This document shows positions 1 to 7,872 of a stretch of 64,000 nt of DNA, piece after piece. Made by a program: the position numbers and the translations under genes. A model generated the notes under the pieces. That model was not told the DNA's origin. It did no database searches and saw only the letters and a program-made list of their open reading frames with translations. Location of the stretch: contig NZ_JACCBZ010000003.1 in assembly GCF_013408825.1 (NCBI RefSeq), forward strand, positions 1 to 64,000, written 5' to 3'. This DNA is from Mucilaginibacter tundrae. Its GTDB lineage: Bacteria; Bacteroidota; Bacteroidia; Sphingobacteriales; Sphingobacteriaceae. Position 1 is the stretch's first letter; each line of letters begins with the position of its first letter.

Positions 1-66
1 GGGTCAGTTTGCCCCGAAATGCCCTGGTCAGTTTGCCCCGAAACAGTGGGTCAGCTTGCGCCGAAA
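1..66. repeat. Three tandem copies of an 18-bp repeat, IS21-like element end
   Basis: Two exact copies of GGTCAGTTTGCCCCGAAA (2-19 and 26-43) and a third with two changes (49-66) lie 23-24 bp apart. Several short direct repeats just inside an end is the layout of IS21-family termini, so an istA/istB element probably lies left of the window. No transposase gene is visible here, so the family call rests on repeat layout and recalled resemblance only. Confidence 0.5.
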
Positions 67-280
67 TGGTGTGGTCTCATTCATCATAATCTCCAACATA
101 TATACAGAAGGGGTCGTTTTGGCGAGAAAATATAAGCTACTGAGGACTTCTTATAACATATTTATGTTTGGAATTATAATAGCAACAATAGCTTTTATAA
201 CCGCCTCTTTGATCCAGCCTCCGAAACTCACGCCGACACCGGCAAGTAATAACAATAAAGTATCACTTCATCATCCATAG
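56..280 (+). pseudogene. C-terminal remnant of a membrane protein, possibly Pycsar TM effector (DUF5706-like)
   Basis: The open frame runs out of the repeat block (only a TTG start inside the third repeat) and encodes 74 aa. The part after about residue 15 looks native: a basic stretch (LARKYKLLRTSYNIF), one hydrophobic helix (about residues 36-53) and a Pro/Thr/Asn-rich tail. The KYKLLRTSYNIFMFG stretch before a last helix resembles, from memory, the end of DUF5706/PycTM effectors, the membrane effectors of Pycsar anti-phage systems. If so, the element to the left has cut off the rest of the gene. The ORF may equally be an unrelated membrane fragment, and it may not be translated. Confidence 0.35.
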
Positions 281-309
281 TAAGCATTTAGTTATTGTAA
301 ATACGAACG

Positions 310-2883
310 ATGAAAAGAAAAAAAATAATTCTTTCAGTAGCATTATCCGTTACCGTTATCTGTTCAGTTTACGGACAGGAAAGCAAATACGGAACAACAT
401 TTCCAGACAGTGTAACTATTAGTGTACATGAGTCTTACAATAAAGTGAACGGTTTTCATCGTTGGATTTTTGGAGAAAATTATCGAAAAGAATGGTCAAT
501 AAGTGTCAGGTTGCCTTTAATAAATGTTAACCAAATACGGGGTGGATTGTCGCCTGAAAAGTTTGGTGGCGGTATGGAAACCAAGTCGATCAGGATGATT
601 GATAAAACCGGAAAAGAATGGGTAATCAGAAGCGTAGAGAAAGTGCCTGATAAAATTGTTCCCGAAAATCTACGCGGTACGTTCGTTTTGGATTGGGTTG
701 GAGATGAGTACTCTGCACAACATCCTTATTCAGCGTTATGTGTGCCTCCCCTTGCGGATGCGGTCGGAGTACCGCATGCAAACCCGGTTATCGGAGTTTT
801 AGTTGCCGATACGGCCCTGAGTACGTTTGGCAAAGGGTATGCAGGACGTGTAGTACTCCTGGAAGAGCGAGAGCCAAGCGGCCCTTCTGAAAATACAATA
901 AAAGTTCTGAACGAGTTAGTTGCCAATAATGAAACCAGCATAGACAAAACGGAATTCTTAAAAGCAAGAATGCTTGATCTGCTGATCGGTGACTGGGATC
1001 GCCATGAAGATCAATGGCGATGGACGGTTGAAAAGGATGGCAAAAAACGGATTTATACTGCGGTCCCGAGAGACAGGGATCAGGTGATGCATTTGACCCA
1101 GGGCGTTATCCCTTCAATAGCAAGTGCAGAATGGCTAGACCCGATTCTTGATAACTTTGACGGACAAATTCCACGCGTAAGATATTCGCTTTTTAAAACC
1201 AGGTTTATACAACAATATCCTTCTTTCCAGTTCAGTTACGAGGAATGGATGCGCGTCACTAATCAATTTGTAAAATCGGAAACAGATGAAGTTTTGGATG
1301 CTGCAGTGAAACGACTTCCGAAAGCAATTTATAAGCTTCGTCATGATGAATTGCTGGCTAAACTCAAAAAACGCCGGGATAATATCCCTGAGGCCATGTC
1401 GGAGTATTATCATTTTATTAACCGTATTGTTGATATCAGGGCCAGTGATATGGATGAAAAGGTTAGTATTAGTGATGACAAAGCTGGGGGGTTGCGAATT
1501 ATGATTCAGCGAAAGAATAAGAGCGGTGAAGTGAAGGAAACACTTATGAATACGGTATACGATCCTGAAATCACAAAGGAAATCAGGCTGTATGTATCAG
1601 GCGGAAACGATGAGGTAACAATTGATAATAAAACTTCGCCGATCAAACTTCGGTTAGTGGGAAGTACCGGTGAAAAATCGTATACAGTGACAAATACTCT
1701 TAAAACCATTCAGCTTTATGGGCGGAAGGATAGTGTAAAAATTTCAGGTGAAACAGACCGATTAACTGTTCATCTAAAGAACGATACCATTAATACTCAT
1801 TTTGTTGTTACTAACCCATATAATGTTTGGATGCCTATGGCGACGGGTAGTATTAACCGGGACGACGGTTTTTTGCTTGGTCTTGGATTTCGCTACACCG
1901 CAAAAGACGGCTTTAGAAAATTACCTTATTCATCAATTCAGGAACTGATGGTCACCCACTCATTCGAGACGAATGCATTCAGGTTAAATTATGATGGCCA
2001 GTGGATACAGTCAGTTGGAAAAGCAGATATCGCATTATCTGTTATAATAGATGCCCCGGACAATACCATGAACTTTTTTGGCCAGGGTAATGAGACGGCA
2101 CTTAATAAAATAGGGGATTATCACAAGTATTACCGTACCCGTTTTGATTATTACCAATTCGAGCCATCATTGCAGTGGCATACTGGCAAAAATAGCGCAT
2201 TCAGCGCTGGCCCGTCACTGCAGTACTACCACTTTGATGTAAATGGGAATGTCGGTCGTTCCGTGATGCAACCAGGGTTAATCAAGTCTTATGATAGCAC
2301 GAGCTACGCTGCGGATAAAGTTCACCTAGGTTTGGTTACAAAATTTATAAGTAATACTGAGGATAGTAAAATTCTACCTACAAAAGGTTATTATCTAAAT
2401 TTAAAGCTGCAATATTATGATGGCTTGAATGATAACTCTAAATCTTATGCCCAACTTATTCCTGAATTCATGTACTTCCAAAAAATAGATACAGGTGCTT
2501 GCCTTGTTTTTTCCGATCGTGTAGGTGGCGGCGTTACTATAGGAAATCCAGCATTTTATCAATCATTATTTCTGGGTGGTCAGGGCAACTTACTTGGGTA
2601 TTTCCAAAACAGGTTTTCGGGAAAACAAATGGTTTACAACAATCTGCAGGGAAGGCTCAGACTAGCCAATCTGGGGGGCTATATATTACCAGGGCAACTT
2701 GGGTTAACCGGATTTTATGATATTGGCCGGGTATGGATTGATAATGAGCATTCCGATACCTGGCATCAGGGAGTTGGCGGAGGGCTCTATTTCGCACCGG
2801 CATCTTTGACAGTAATCCAGGTGATGGGAGGACATTCCAGTGAAGGCTGGTATCCATTCGTTGCTTTTAATTTCAGGTTGTGA
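310..2883 (+). CDS. BamA/TamA-like outer-membrane barrel protein with kinase-like middle domain
   Basis: 857 aa with a cleavable signal peptide (about residues 1-22, ending VYGQ). Residues 60-400 contain a HipA/FAM20-like block with the motif GDWDRHEDQW near residue 230 and PRDRDQ about 25 residues later. The last 320 or so residues are alternating strands ending in WYPFVAFNFRL, typical of a surface-antigen (Bac_surface_Ag) barrel. Related Bacteroidota proteins often carry an N-terminal metallophosphoesterase domain; this one does not. It should sit in the outer membrane; the substrate is unknown. The ATG at 310 is directly followed by the Lys-rich start of the signal peptide. It is a lone gene, with a short gap after the truncated frame on its left and about 490 bp of non-coding DNA on its right. 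Confidence 0.75.
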   Translation: MKRKKIILSVALSVTVICSVYGQESKYGTTFPDSVTISVHESYNKVNGFHRWIFGENYRKEWSISVRLPLINVNQIRGGLSPEKFGGGMETKSIRMIDKTGKEWVIRSVEKVPDKIVPENLRGTFVLDWVGDEYSAQHPYSALCVPPLADAVGVPHANPVIGVLVADTALSTFGKGYAGRVVLLEEREPSGPSENTIKVLNELVANNETSIDKTEFLKARMLDLLIGDWDRHEDQWRWTVEKDGKKRIYTAVPRDRDQVMHLTQGVIPSIASAEWLDPILDNFDGQIPRVRYSLFKTRFIQQYPSFQFSYEEWMRVTNQFVKSETDEVLDAAVKRLPKAIYKLRHDELLAKLKKRRDNIPEAMSEYYHFINRIVDIRASDMDEKVSISDDKAGGLRIMIQRKNKSGEVKETLMNTVYDPEITKEIRLYVSGGNDEVTIDNKTSPIKLRLVGSTGEKSYTVTNTLKTIQLYGRKDSVKISGETDRLTVHLKNDTINTHFVVTNPYNVWMPMATGSINRDDGFLLGLGFRYTAKDGFRKLPYSSIQELMVTHSFETNAFRLNYDGQWIQSVGKADIALSVIIDAPDNTMNFFGQGNETALNKIGDYHKYYRTRFDYYQFEPSLQWHTGKNSAFSAGPSLQYYHFDVNGNVGRSVMQPGLIKSYDSTSYAADKVHLGLVTKFISNTEDSKILPTKGYYLNLKLQYYDGLNDNSKSYAQLIPEFMYFQKIDTGACLVFSDRVGGGVTIGNPAFYQSLFLGGQGNLLGYFQNRFSGKQMVYNNLQGRLRLANLGGYILPGQLGLTGFYDIGRVWIDNEHSDTWHQGVGGGLYFAPASLTVIQVMGGHSSEGWYPFVAFNFRL

Positions 2884-3371
2884 TTAAGCTGCTTTCATTA
2901 GAATCGAAAAATAATTTTGATAAATATAGTCCAGGCCTTCAATTGACATTGAAGACAATACACCATGTTTTTACAATCATAATTTATAAAAAATTGATTC
3001 TTCTACTTCTTCTATCCTATTGGTGATTTGCTATTTATTGGCCTAATTCAAGCATAAATAAGTATGGGCAAATAAAAAGAATGATCTCCATGAAAACAGG
3101 CCTTTAACAAATGATAACAAAAAGCCAGACATTGCTCAGATGGTGGTTTTTCATAATCAGTTTTATAATTAATATTTAACAACCTTGTCGTAATTGATAA
3201 CACAGGGGAGATACCAAAAAATCAAATCATAATAATCAGTAAAAAGCGAGAGAAGGGTTAATCCTTTCGTGAAATACCTTAAAAAGTTAATTTCCGGGTA
3301 AAAATTGTTTGGTTATTTCATCCCTATCATAGCTGAACAGAAATTATTCCGTAGCATTCGATAAACATATT
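2884..3371. other. Non-coding, AT-rich gap
   Basis: No open frame, RNA gene or strong hairpin is visible between the barrel protein and the H1-like pseudogene. The composition is plain AT-rich spacer. The last 50 bp should contain the old promoter of the pseudogene, but no clear -7 element is seen. Confidence 0.6.
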
Positions 3372-3554
3372 ATGGAAAAATTCAATTCGTTAAAACAATT
3401 TATAGCTTAAACTGAAAAAGATGCTGACGCGTTTTATAGCAAGAGTAATCACGCGGTCAAAACCCTGTTACGAAAAGCCTTGCAGCAAATAAAAAATATG
3501 GCATCAGAAATTAGAAAAGATGTTACCGAAACAAAAAATGCGAAGACACAATAA
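3372..3554 (+). pseudogene. Histone H1-like (Hc1-type) protein, single premature stop
   Basis: Reading from ATG 3372 gives MEKFNSLKQFIA, a TAA stop at codon 13, then 47 more codons in the same frame: TEKDADAFYSKSNHAVKTLL, then RKALQQIKNMASEIRKDVTE and a short Lys-rich end, stop at 3552-3554. This matches the usual 57-60 aa Bacteroidota Hc1-like protein over its full length. That family normally has Gln or a similar residue at the stop, so one C-to-T change (CAA to TAA) would explain the break. The normal product is a small basic nucleoid protein. No frameshift is present, so decay is recent, or the stop is a sequence error. Confidence 0.75.
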
Positions 3555-3710
3555 TGTTTGGGCTTTCGGTGTCATAGCGATAAAGACACTTAAATTAATG
3601 TAATGCCGGGCTTGTAACGGGATTTTGTAAAGAATACCGTCTAAAACCAAAAATTTTTAATTGATCTCACAATCATAGTACAATTAACATAGCGGTCTTT
3701 CGAATGAAAT

Positions 3711-4325
3711 TTACCTTAAACTTGCTTCGTCATTTATTTCATGAATTATGCCATCGAGTTTAGAAATTGTGTCCTTTAAAAATTCTAAAATTTCTTTGCT
3801 TTGCTGACTACTAACAGGCCTTTCCTCTATAAGTTCTATCAGCCCAATAATTGTCGCCACAGGACCCCTGATCAGGTGAGAATTTTTAAAAGATATAACC
3901 TTTAGCTGATTAACTTTTTCTTGAAGCGACTGTTGAAGTGCAATCATTTGGCTTACATCTTCAACTTCCCTGATAACAGTCAGTATATGATCGTTATCAT
4001 TTCTCTCATACACCATTTGGCGGGAATAAACCCATGCGAACGATCCATCTGATCTGCGCAGCCGAACCGTCATCTCTACGATTTGGCCACTTTCTGCGTT
4101 TAAAATATGTTCAATTGTGTTTTGAACCTTTTCTATGTCATCAGGATGAATTATAGTTTGAGAGTAATGTTCACTCAATTGCAAATACTCCTGTTCCGAA
4201 TAGCCTAAGAAGCGCTTCGCAACGCCGCTTGAGAAAATCAGTTTTTGATTAAACACGTCATAAGTTTGAAACTCAAGGTGTGCAATTTCCAACAGGGTAT
4301 TTAAAAATTTAATGTCTGGTTTCAT
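3711..4325 (-). CDS. PAS-domain protein with histidine-kinase H-box but no ATPase domain
   Basis: 204 aa. Residues 10-130 form a PAS fold of the PAS_3 type (GYSEQEYLQLSEHYSQTIHP-like segment with HPDD near residue 76, and RRSDGSFAWVYSR near 105). Residues 133-204 resemble a dimerisation/phosphoacceptor domain, with an H-box variant FKNSHLIRGPVATIIGL in which His would be the phosphoacceptor. There is no HATPase_c domain: the frame ends just after the second helix, and none is encoded downstream. It may be a kinase that lost its catalytic half or a phosphotransfer/sensor protein that depends on a partner. It is soluble, with no signal or membrane segment. No operon partner is close. Confidence 0.7.
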   Translation of the reverse strand: MKPDIKFLNTLLEIAHLEFQTYDVFNQKLIFSSGVAKRFLGYSEQEYLQLSEHYSQTIIHPDDIEKVQNTIEHILNAESGQIVEMTVRLRRSDGSFAWVYSRQMVYERNDNDHILTVIREVEDVSQMIALQQSLQEKVNQLKVISFKNSHLIRGPVATIIGLIELIEERPVSSQQSKEILEFLKDTISKLDGIIHEINDEASLR

Positions 4326-4717
4326 ATTTTTTCTCGCCTAAGGTTTAAGCTTCAATCGCTAATATTTCAAAACTATCTCAGCTTAGGTGTTAATTTTAGC
4401 TAAAAGCAAACCAAATAATTAAAAACCTGTATAACAAATGGTTATAGATATTTAAAATAGCCTAAAGTCGTCATATTTCGCTAATCGTTGGAATTTAGCG
4501 ATGAAGTAAATAAGTTTTTTTTGAATGCCTTATGAGCTATCACTATTTGTTGAACGTCGAAAAAGATTAGAGTGATAAAGAGATCATTCGCCTACTTTTT
4601 CAAGTCTATTGTCCCTTGCTTAGCTACTGAGGTTTATTCTATACTTATGTGTTTTCTTTTGTATGAATTTTTTATTGCTTTTAACGGTTATAGGAATCTC
4701 GATATAATCCCTAACGG
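4326..4717. other. Gap with no visible feature
   Basis: 392 bp of AT-rich DNA between two minus-strand genes. It should hold the promoter of the PAS protein. No open frame of note, no convincing terminator hairpin and no RNA gene were found. Confidence 0.5.
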
Positions 4718-5014
4718 TTAATATGATTGTTCAATTAAAATCTCAATTTTACTGCCTTCATGATAATTAAAAGAAGGAGCATAGCTAATATATTTAAGTT
4801 TCACTAAGTCAGATATACACCTGTGATAGGTAGATGAGGAATTTATTTTAGAAAGCTTCATTAATTCTTTTCTGGAAATCTTGAAGCATTTTTGATTGCC
4901 AGCTTTATTCCTCATTAATATTAGGGCGAAAAACATACTTATATGTGATGGAAGTAAAGTGTTATCATTCAAAATTCTGTGATAGCAGCTTTTAATGAAC
5001 GTGGGGGAATTCAT
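4718..5014 (-). CDS. Small winged-helix-like protein of mobile-element type
   Basis: 98 aa. It begins with a Pro/Ser segment and then a helical block (HISMFFALILMRNKAGNQKC, followed by FKISRKELMKLSKINSSSTY and HRCISDLVKLKYI) that reads like a winged HTH with a recognition helix around residues 50-70. Proteins of this kind lie next to excisionase-like genes in Bacteroidota integrative elements, where they act as accessory regulators or replication-type proteins. It follows the HTH gene upstream after only 1 nt, so the two are one transcript. No integrase or transfer gene is near, so the pair may be an element remnant. The biochemical function is not established. Confidence 0.6.
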   Translation of the reverse strand: MNSPTFIKSCYHRILNDNTLLPSHISMFFALILMRNKAGNQKCFKISRKELMKLSKINSSSTYHRCISDLVKLKYISYAPSFNYHEGSKIEILIEQSY

Positions 5015-5015
5015 T

Positions 5016-5276
5016 TTAACTTTCCATCAAAAGTTCAATATCCAAGCGGCTATAATAAATTAAATGACCGACTTTGGTAAAACGTAATTTATCTTGGATT
5101 CTTAAGTTCTGCAAGGTACCGGGGGATACTTGAAGTAATTTTCTTGCTTGTCCGCTTCTTAACCACTCAAGTTTTTCTTTAGGGTGGTTAAGTCTAACAA
5201 TAAGCAATTTAATTTCGTCTATCAACTCTCTTTTAAATTCCTGAAGATCTTCTTTTGTTATTATTTCCGCAGCCAT
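5016..5276 (-). CDS. Excisionase-like helix-turn-helix protein
   Basis: 86 aa. Residues 1-33 are helical and charged (possible coiled coil). Residues 38-86 are an HTH_17/MerR-like excisionase fold: WLRSGQARKLLQVSPGTLQN, then LRIQDKLRFTKVGHLIYYSR with the usual Tyr/Ser-Arg wing near the end. It probably binds DNA as a regulator or excision factor of an integrative element. It is the first gene of a two-gene unit, with the next start 1 nt after its stop. No catalytic residues would be expected. It is full length for this family. Confidence 0.7.
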   Translation of the reverse strand: MAAEIITKEDLQEFKRELIDEIKLLIVRLNHPKEKLEWLRSGQARKLLQVSPGTLQNLRIQDKLRFTKVGHLIYYSRLDIELLMES

Positions 5277-5372
5277 AAATCTATTTATGCTGCGAAAATC
5301 CTTCTACAAATTCATATTTATTCAGGAGTATTAAGGTACTACCTGAATATAATTTTAGTGGGAACTTAATAA

Positions 5373-5395
5373 GTTGATGTACTTTTGTAGTCAAC
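5373..5395. promoter_or_regulatory. Imperfect inverted repeat over a TActTTTG -7 element
   Basis: GTTGATGTAC, TTTT, GTAGTCAAC form a near-perfect dyad. It overlaps TACTTTTG (5380-5387), which fits the Bacteroidota -7 consensus TAnnTTTG on the plus strand. It lies about 100 bp upstream of the HTH pair, but in the opposite direction, and no plus-strand gene follows. It could be an operator bound by the HTH protein or a decayed promoter. Confidence 0.35.
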
Positions 5396-5450
5396 TTACA
5401 AACAATCAGCGTTAAAACACGTGTATTTCCATTCTACCTGTGTAGTAGAT

Positions 5451-6083
5451 TTATGAATTCGGGACAATTTTGTGCTTTAGGGTCGCTTCAATCTGTTCTA
5501 AATTCAATGCTTTTTGAACGATAGAAGCCCAAAGTTCATATCCTTTTCTATTCAGATGAAGACCATCAGCAATGAAATAATCGGGATTAGGTTTTCCTTC
5601 GTCGTTTAACATCGGTGTGAAAATATCTATCCAATTCCAATTTGATTGATGGCTAATCTCGTTAGAGATAATTTCATTGGTGTATTTAAATTGATCGATA
5701 AGCGCCCACCGCGCAATACTTGGCTTTAAAGACATAAAATAACAGGGGATCGAACCATATCTCTTCGTTACAGCAACGATTAATTCTTTAAAAAAAAGAC
5801 ATACCTCCTGAGGATGCCGACCATCCGCCAGATCATTGTCGCCGGCATATATAATTATCCTGTCAGGCCGATATCCAGACATGATCCGGTCAAAGAACCA
5901 GGCACAGGCAGCCAGGGTAGAACCGCCAAATCCTAGGTTGACGGTACTAAAATTTTTAAAATCGTCAGCGAGGTTAGTCCACTGCCTTATAGATGAACTT
6001 CCATAGAATAAGGTATTCGGCGTGTAAGTTAGCGCGGCACGTTCTTTTTCTAAAAGTAGAATCTCATCTTCATACCAAAGCAT
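5451..6083 (-). CDS. SGNH/GDSL-family hydrolase
   Basis: 210 aa, cytoplasmic (no signal peptide). All SGNH blocks are visible: block I FYGSSSIRQW with the catalytic Ser at about residue 29-30, block II LGFGGSTL with Gly 53, block III AGDNDLADG with Asn 83, and block V DGLHLNRKGYELW with Asp 173 and His 176. Family members hydrolyse ester bonds in lipids, acetylated sugars or thioesters; the substrate cannot be read from sequence. It stands alone between AT-rich gaps. Length is normal for single-domain members. The ATG at 6083 is the natural start because the family's first strand begins about 20 residues later. Confidence 0.85.
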   Translation of the reverse strand: MLWYEDEILLLEKERAALTYTPNTLFYGSSSIRQWTNLADDFKNFSTVNLGFGGSTLAACAWFFDRIMSGYRPDRIIIYAGDNDLADGRHPQEVCLFFKELIVAVTKRYGSIPCYFMSLKPSIARWALIDQFKYTNEIISNEISHQSNWNWIDIFTPMLNDEGKPNPDYFIADGLHLNRKGYELWASIVQKALNLEQIEATLKHKIVPNS

Positions 6084-6618
6084 ATCATTTTTGTTTATGG
6101 TGTCAAACCTAATTAAATGATTTCGAATAAATTATTAAACCACTAATAATTATACCTGATAAGGTTTTAATGAGAGCTAACCGTCAGATAAAATTTTTGA
6201 AAAGTTTAGCGATTACTTAGTTATAAATGGGTAGAATTTATGCCTTGCTATATTTATAATTATTTTTTCTAAAACTTAGTAAAAAAATATTTTTTTTTCT
6301 ATTTTAGAACTGTCAAAGATCCTTTGACAAAATTCAATGCTTTTCCTGGAATTCGTCAATTAGATATGATTGAAATATAATATCTAAGTTTTTATTGCAG
6401 AACCGCACTATGTAAAAAGCCTATAACTTGTGCCGTTCTCTCGATAAAATAAGTCTTATTAGTGAATAGTTCCGTGTTGACTTTGAAGAGGGAAGTCGTT
6501 AATAATTGGACTTAATGATTTTATGATTGGCTTAAATTAAGTGACTTATACTATTAAATTATAAAAGTTCTAAAGTAAACAATAATCAAATACGCATAAA
6601 ATATCCGGGGAAGAATCA
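6084..6618. other. Long gap upstream of the H-D-Q-C protein
   Basis: 535 bp, very AT-rich, between divergent genes. It contains an A/T-run block near 6270-6305 and the dyad at 6311-6329. No open frame above about 40 codons and no RNA gene are visible. It should hold promoters for both flanking genes. Confidence 0.5.
6311..6329. promoter_or_regulatory. Perfect 8-bp-arm palindrome, candidate operator
   Basis: TGTCAAAG-ATC-CTTTGACA has perfect 8-bp arms around a 3-bp spacer. There is no T-run after it on the plus strand, and it lies about 290 bp ahead of the gene starting at 6619. It looks more like a dimeric repressor site than a terminator. The binding factor is unknown. Confidence 0.4.
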
Positions 6619-7776
6619 ATGTATACGAAAGAGATGGCAGAGGCGGCAAACCTTAATTTTGAATTTGAAGTCAATCAGTATTTGCGTGATTGGATTTTTG
6701 AACATGAAGATGAAACACTACTTCAATTCGATCAATCTTTAGCGGAATATTTATCAAATAACGCGTTACGGGATTTTTTCCTGCACTCCTTTCATCCGTT
6801 GAAACATTTGTTACAACAAAGTGCTATTGCGTGCCATTTAGGAAGAGATGCAAGTGAAGTTTATTTTGACCCTACGTCGGGAGACCCTTTATTCTCTTTA
6901 ATAGAACAGCGTATCTACAATCTTGCTCATAGAATGGATAGCGAAAAAATGCATATTCCATTTCGTTCCGTACAGCCATGTAAGCAAACCGAGGCAGGTG
7001 ACAATTCCGATATTAGTACTTATCCGTTTGAATCAGAAGAAATACGTTACAATAGCGGTAATCATTTTACCAGTCGGCCGGCTAACCAAAATGTATTTGA
7101 AGAAAACAGTAAAAAGTGTTCTGCTAAGTCGGGCGGTAACTTATGTGTTATGTTCAAGCGTGGATTTCTGGAGGATCGTTTGCAAGAAATTAAAGAGCAG
7201 GTAATCATAACAAATGAAGCAGGTGAACAAGAGCTGCAATACTTTGTAGTATGCAGCCGGCATTCGCCTAGAGAGGGACATTTTGGAACATCTTTGGTCA
7301 TTATGGATCCATTAAATCGTTATTTTCCAGTACGTGTATTAGTTTGCGATACTTTACTCAAAGAGCTCCCCAATCATCCGCGTTGGTGGCATCATTTTAT
7401 TGCTGAATATTCTAATGTCTTTGGCAATGCGATAGGTGAAATCATTGAAGATCTTTCATTGCCTTTACAAAAAGTAAATATCAAAGGTGATGACCCCTTC
7501 AGGCATGATTGGGATTGTCCATATTATGTAACGAGTATGACCGATGCTTTGGCTGATCTGATTTTAAAAGATCCCGGGTTAATGTTAAACGGGGGCTTAG
7601 ATGAAATCCATCATGAGATGAAAAAATTAATGCAAGATTATTACAACTCCGATCTAACAATTAAAGAAAGGCAGGATATTAGATCTATAAACAGTTTAAA
7701 GCGATGGAATAGCGGTCAAATATTAATTAAGGAACTGATGCCTTACGAAGCGCGGAACTCGTCCTACGAGGTTTAA
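6619..7776 (+). CDS. Uncharacterised protein with CE-clan cysteine-protease-like H-D-Q-C order
   Basis: 385 aa, no signal peptide or membrane helix, preceded by a GGGGAAG ribosome-binding site. I do not recognise the family. Residues 1-110 are helical and acidic, and 115-170 look like a low-order linker. In residues 205-312, REGHFGTSLVIMDP (His 221), VLVCDTLLKELP (Asp 244), LPLQKVNIKG (Gln 284) and HDWDCPYYV (Cys 300) follow in the order and spacing of the catalytic residues of ULP/YopJ-type proteases, whose signature is HW..., DSL and QxNxxDCG. This is an inference from motif order: the classic Trp after His and Gly after Cys are absent. Such folds act as deubiquitinases, SUMO proteases or acetyltransferases. 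The broken Hsp70-like gene starts 96 bp downstream. Confidence 0.4.
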   Translation: MYTKEMAEAANLNFEFEVNQYLRDWIFEHEDETLLQFDQSLAEYLSNNALRDFFLHSFHPLKHLLQQSAIACHLGRDASEVYFDPTSGDPLFSLIEQRIYNLAHRMDSEKMHIPFRSVQPCKQTEAGDNSDISTYPFESEEIRYNSGNHFTSRPANQNVFEENSKKCSAKSGGNLCVMFKRGFLEDRLQEIKEQVIITNEAGEQELQYFVVCSRHSPREGHFGTSLVIMDPLNRYFPVRVLVCDTLLKELPNHPRWWHHFIAEYSNVFGNAIGEIIEDLSLPLQKVNIKGDDPFRHDWDCPYYVTSMTDALADLILKDPGLMLNGGLDEIHHEMKKLMQDYYNSDLTIKERQDIRSINSLKRWNSGQILIKELMPYEARNSSYEV

Positions 7777-7843
7777 TAATGCTTTTCTGCGGGCTACATT
7801 GCGACTACGTTTGCCGTAATTTCGTTCCTAAGTTAATTTTTTC

Positions 7844-7851
7844 TACTTTCG
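7844..7851 (+). promoter_or_regulatory. -7-like element TACTTTCG of the broken Hsp70-like gene
   Basis: TACTTTCGCCGCCC lies 21 bp before the pseudogene ATG. The intact paralogue has TATCTTCGCCGCCC at the matching place, 37 bp before its ATG. Both fit TAnnTTTG with one change. A matching -33 element was not found. Confidence 0.4.
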
Positions 7852-7872
7852 CCGCCCTTCCAATTTTAAGGC

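Noticed and set aside
4718..5276. HTH pair as a toxin-antitoxin module
   Set aside because: Both products look like DNA-binding proteins. Neither resembles a toxin such as RelE, HipA, Fic or PIN.
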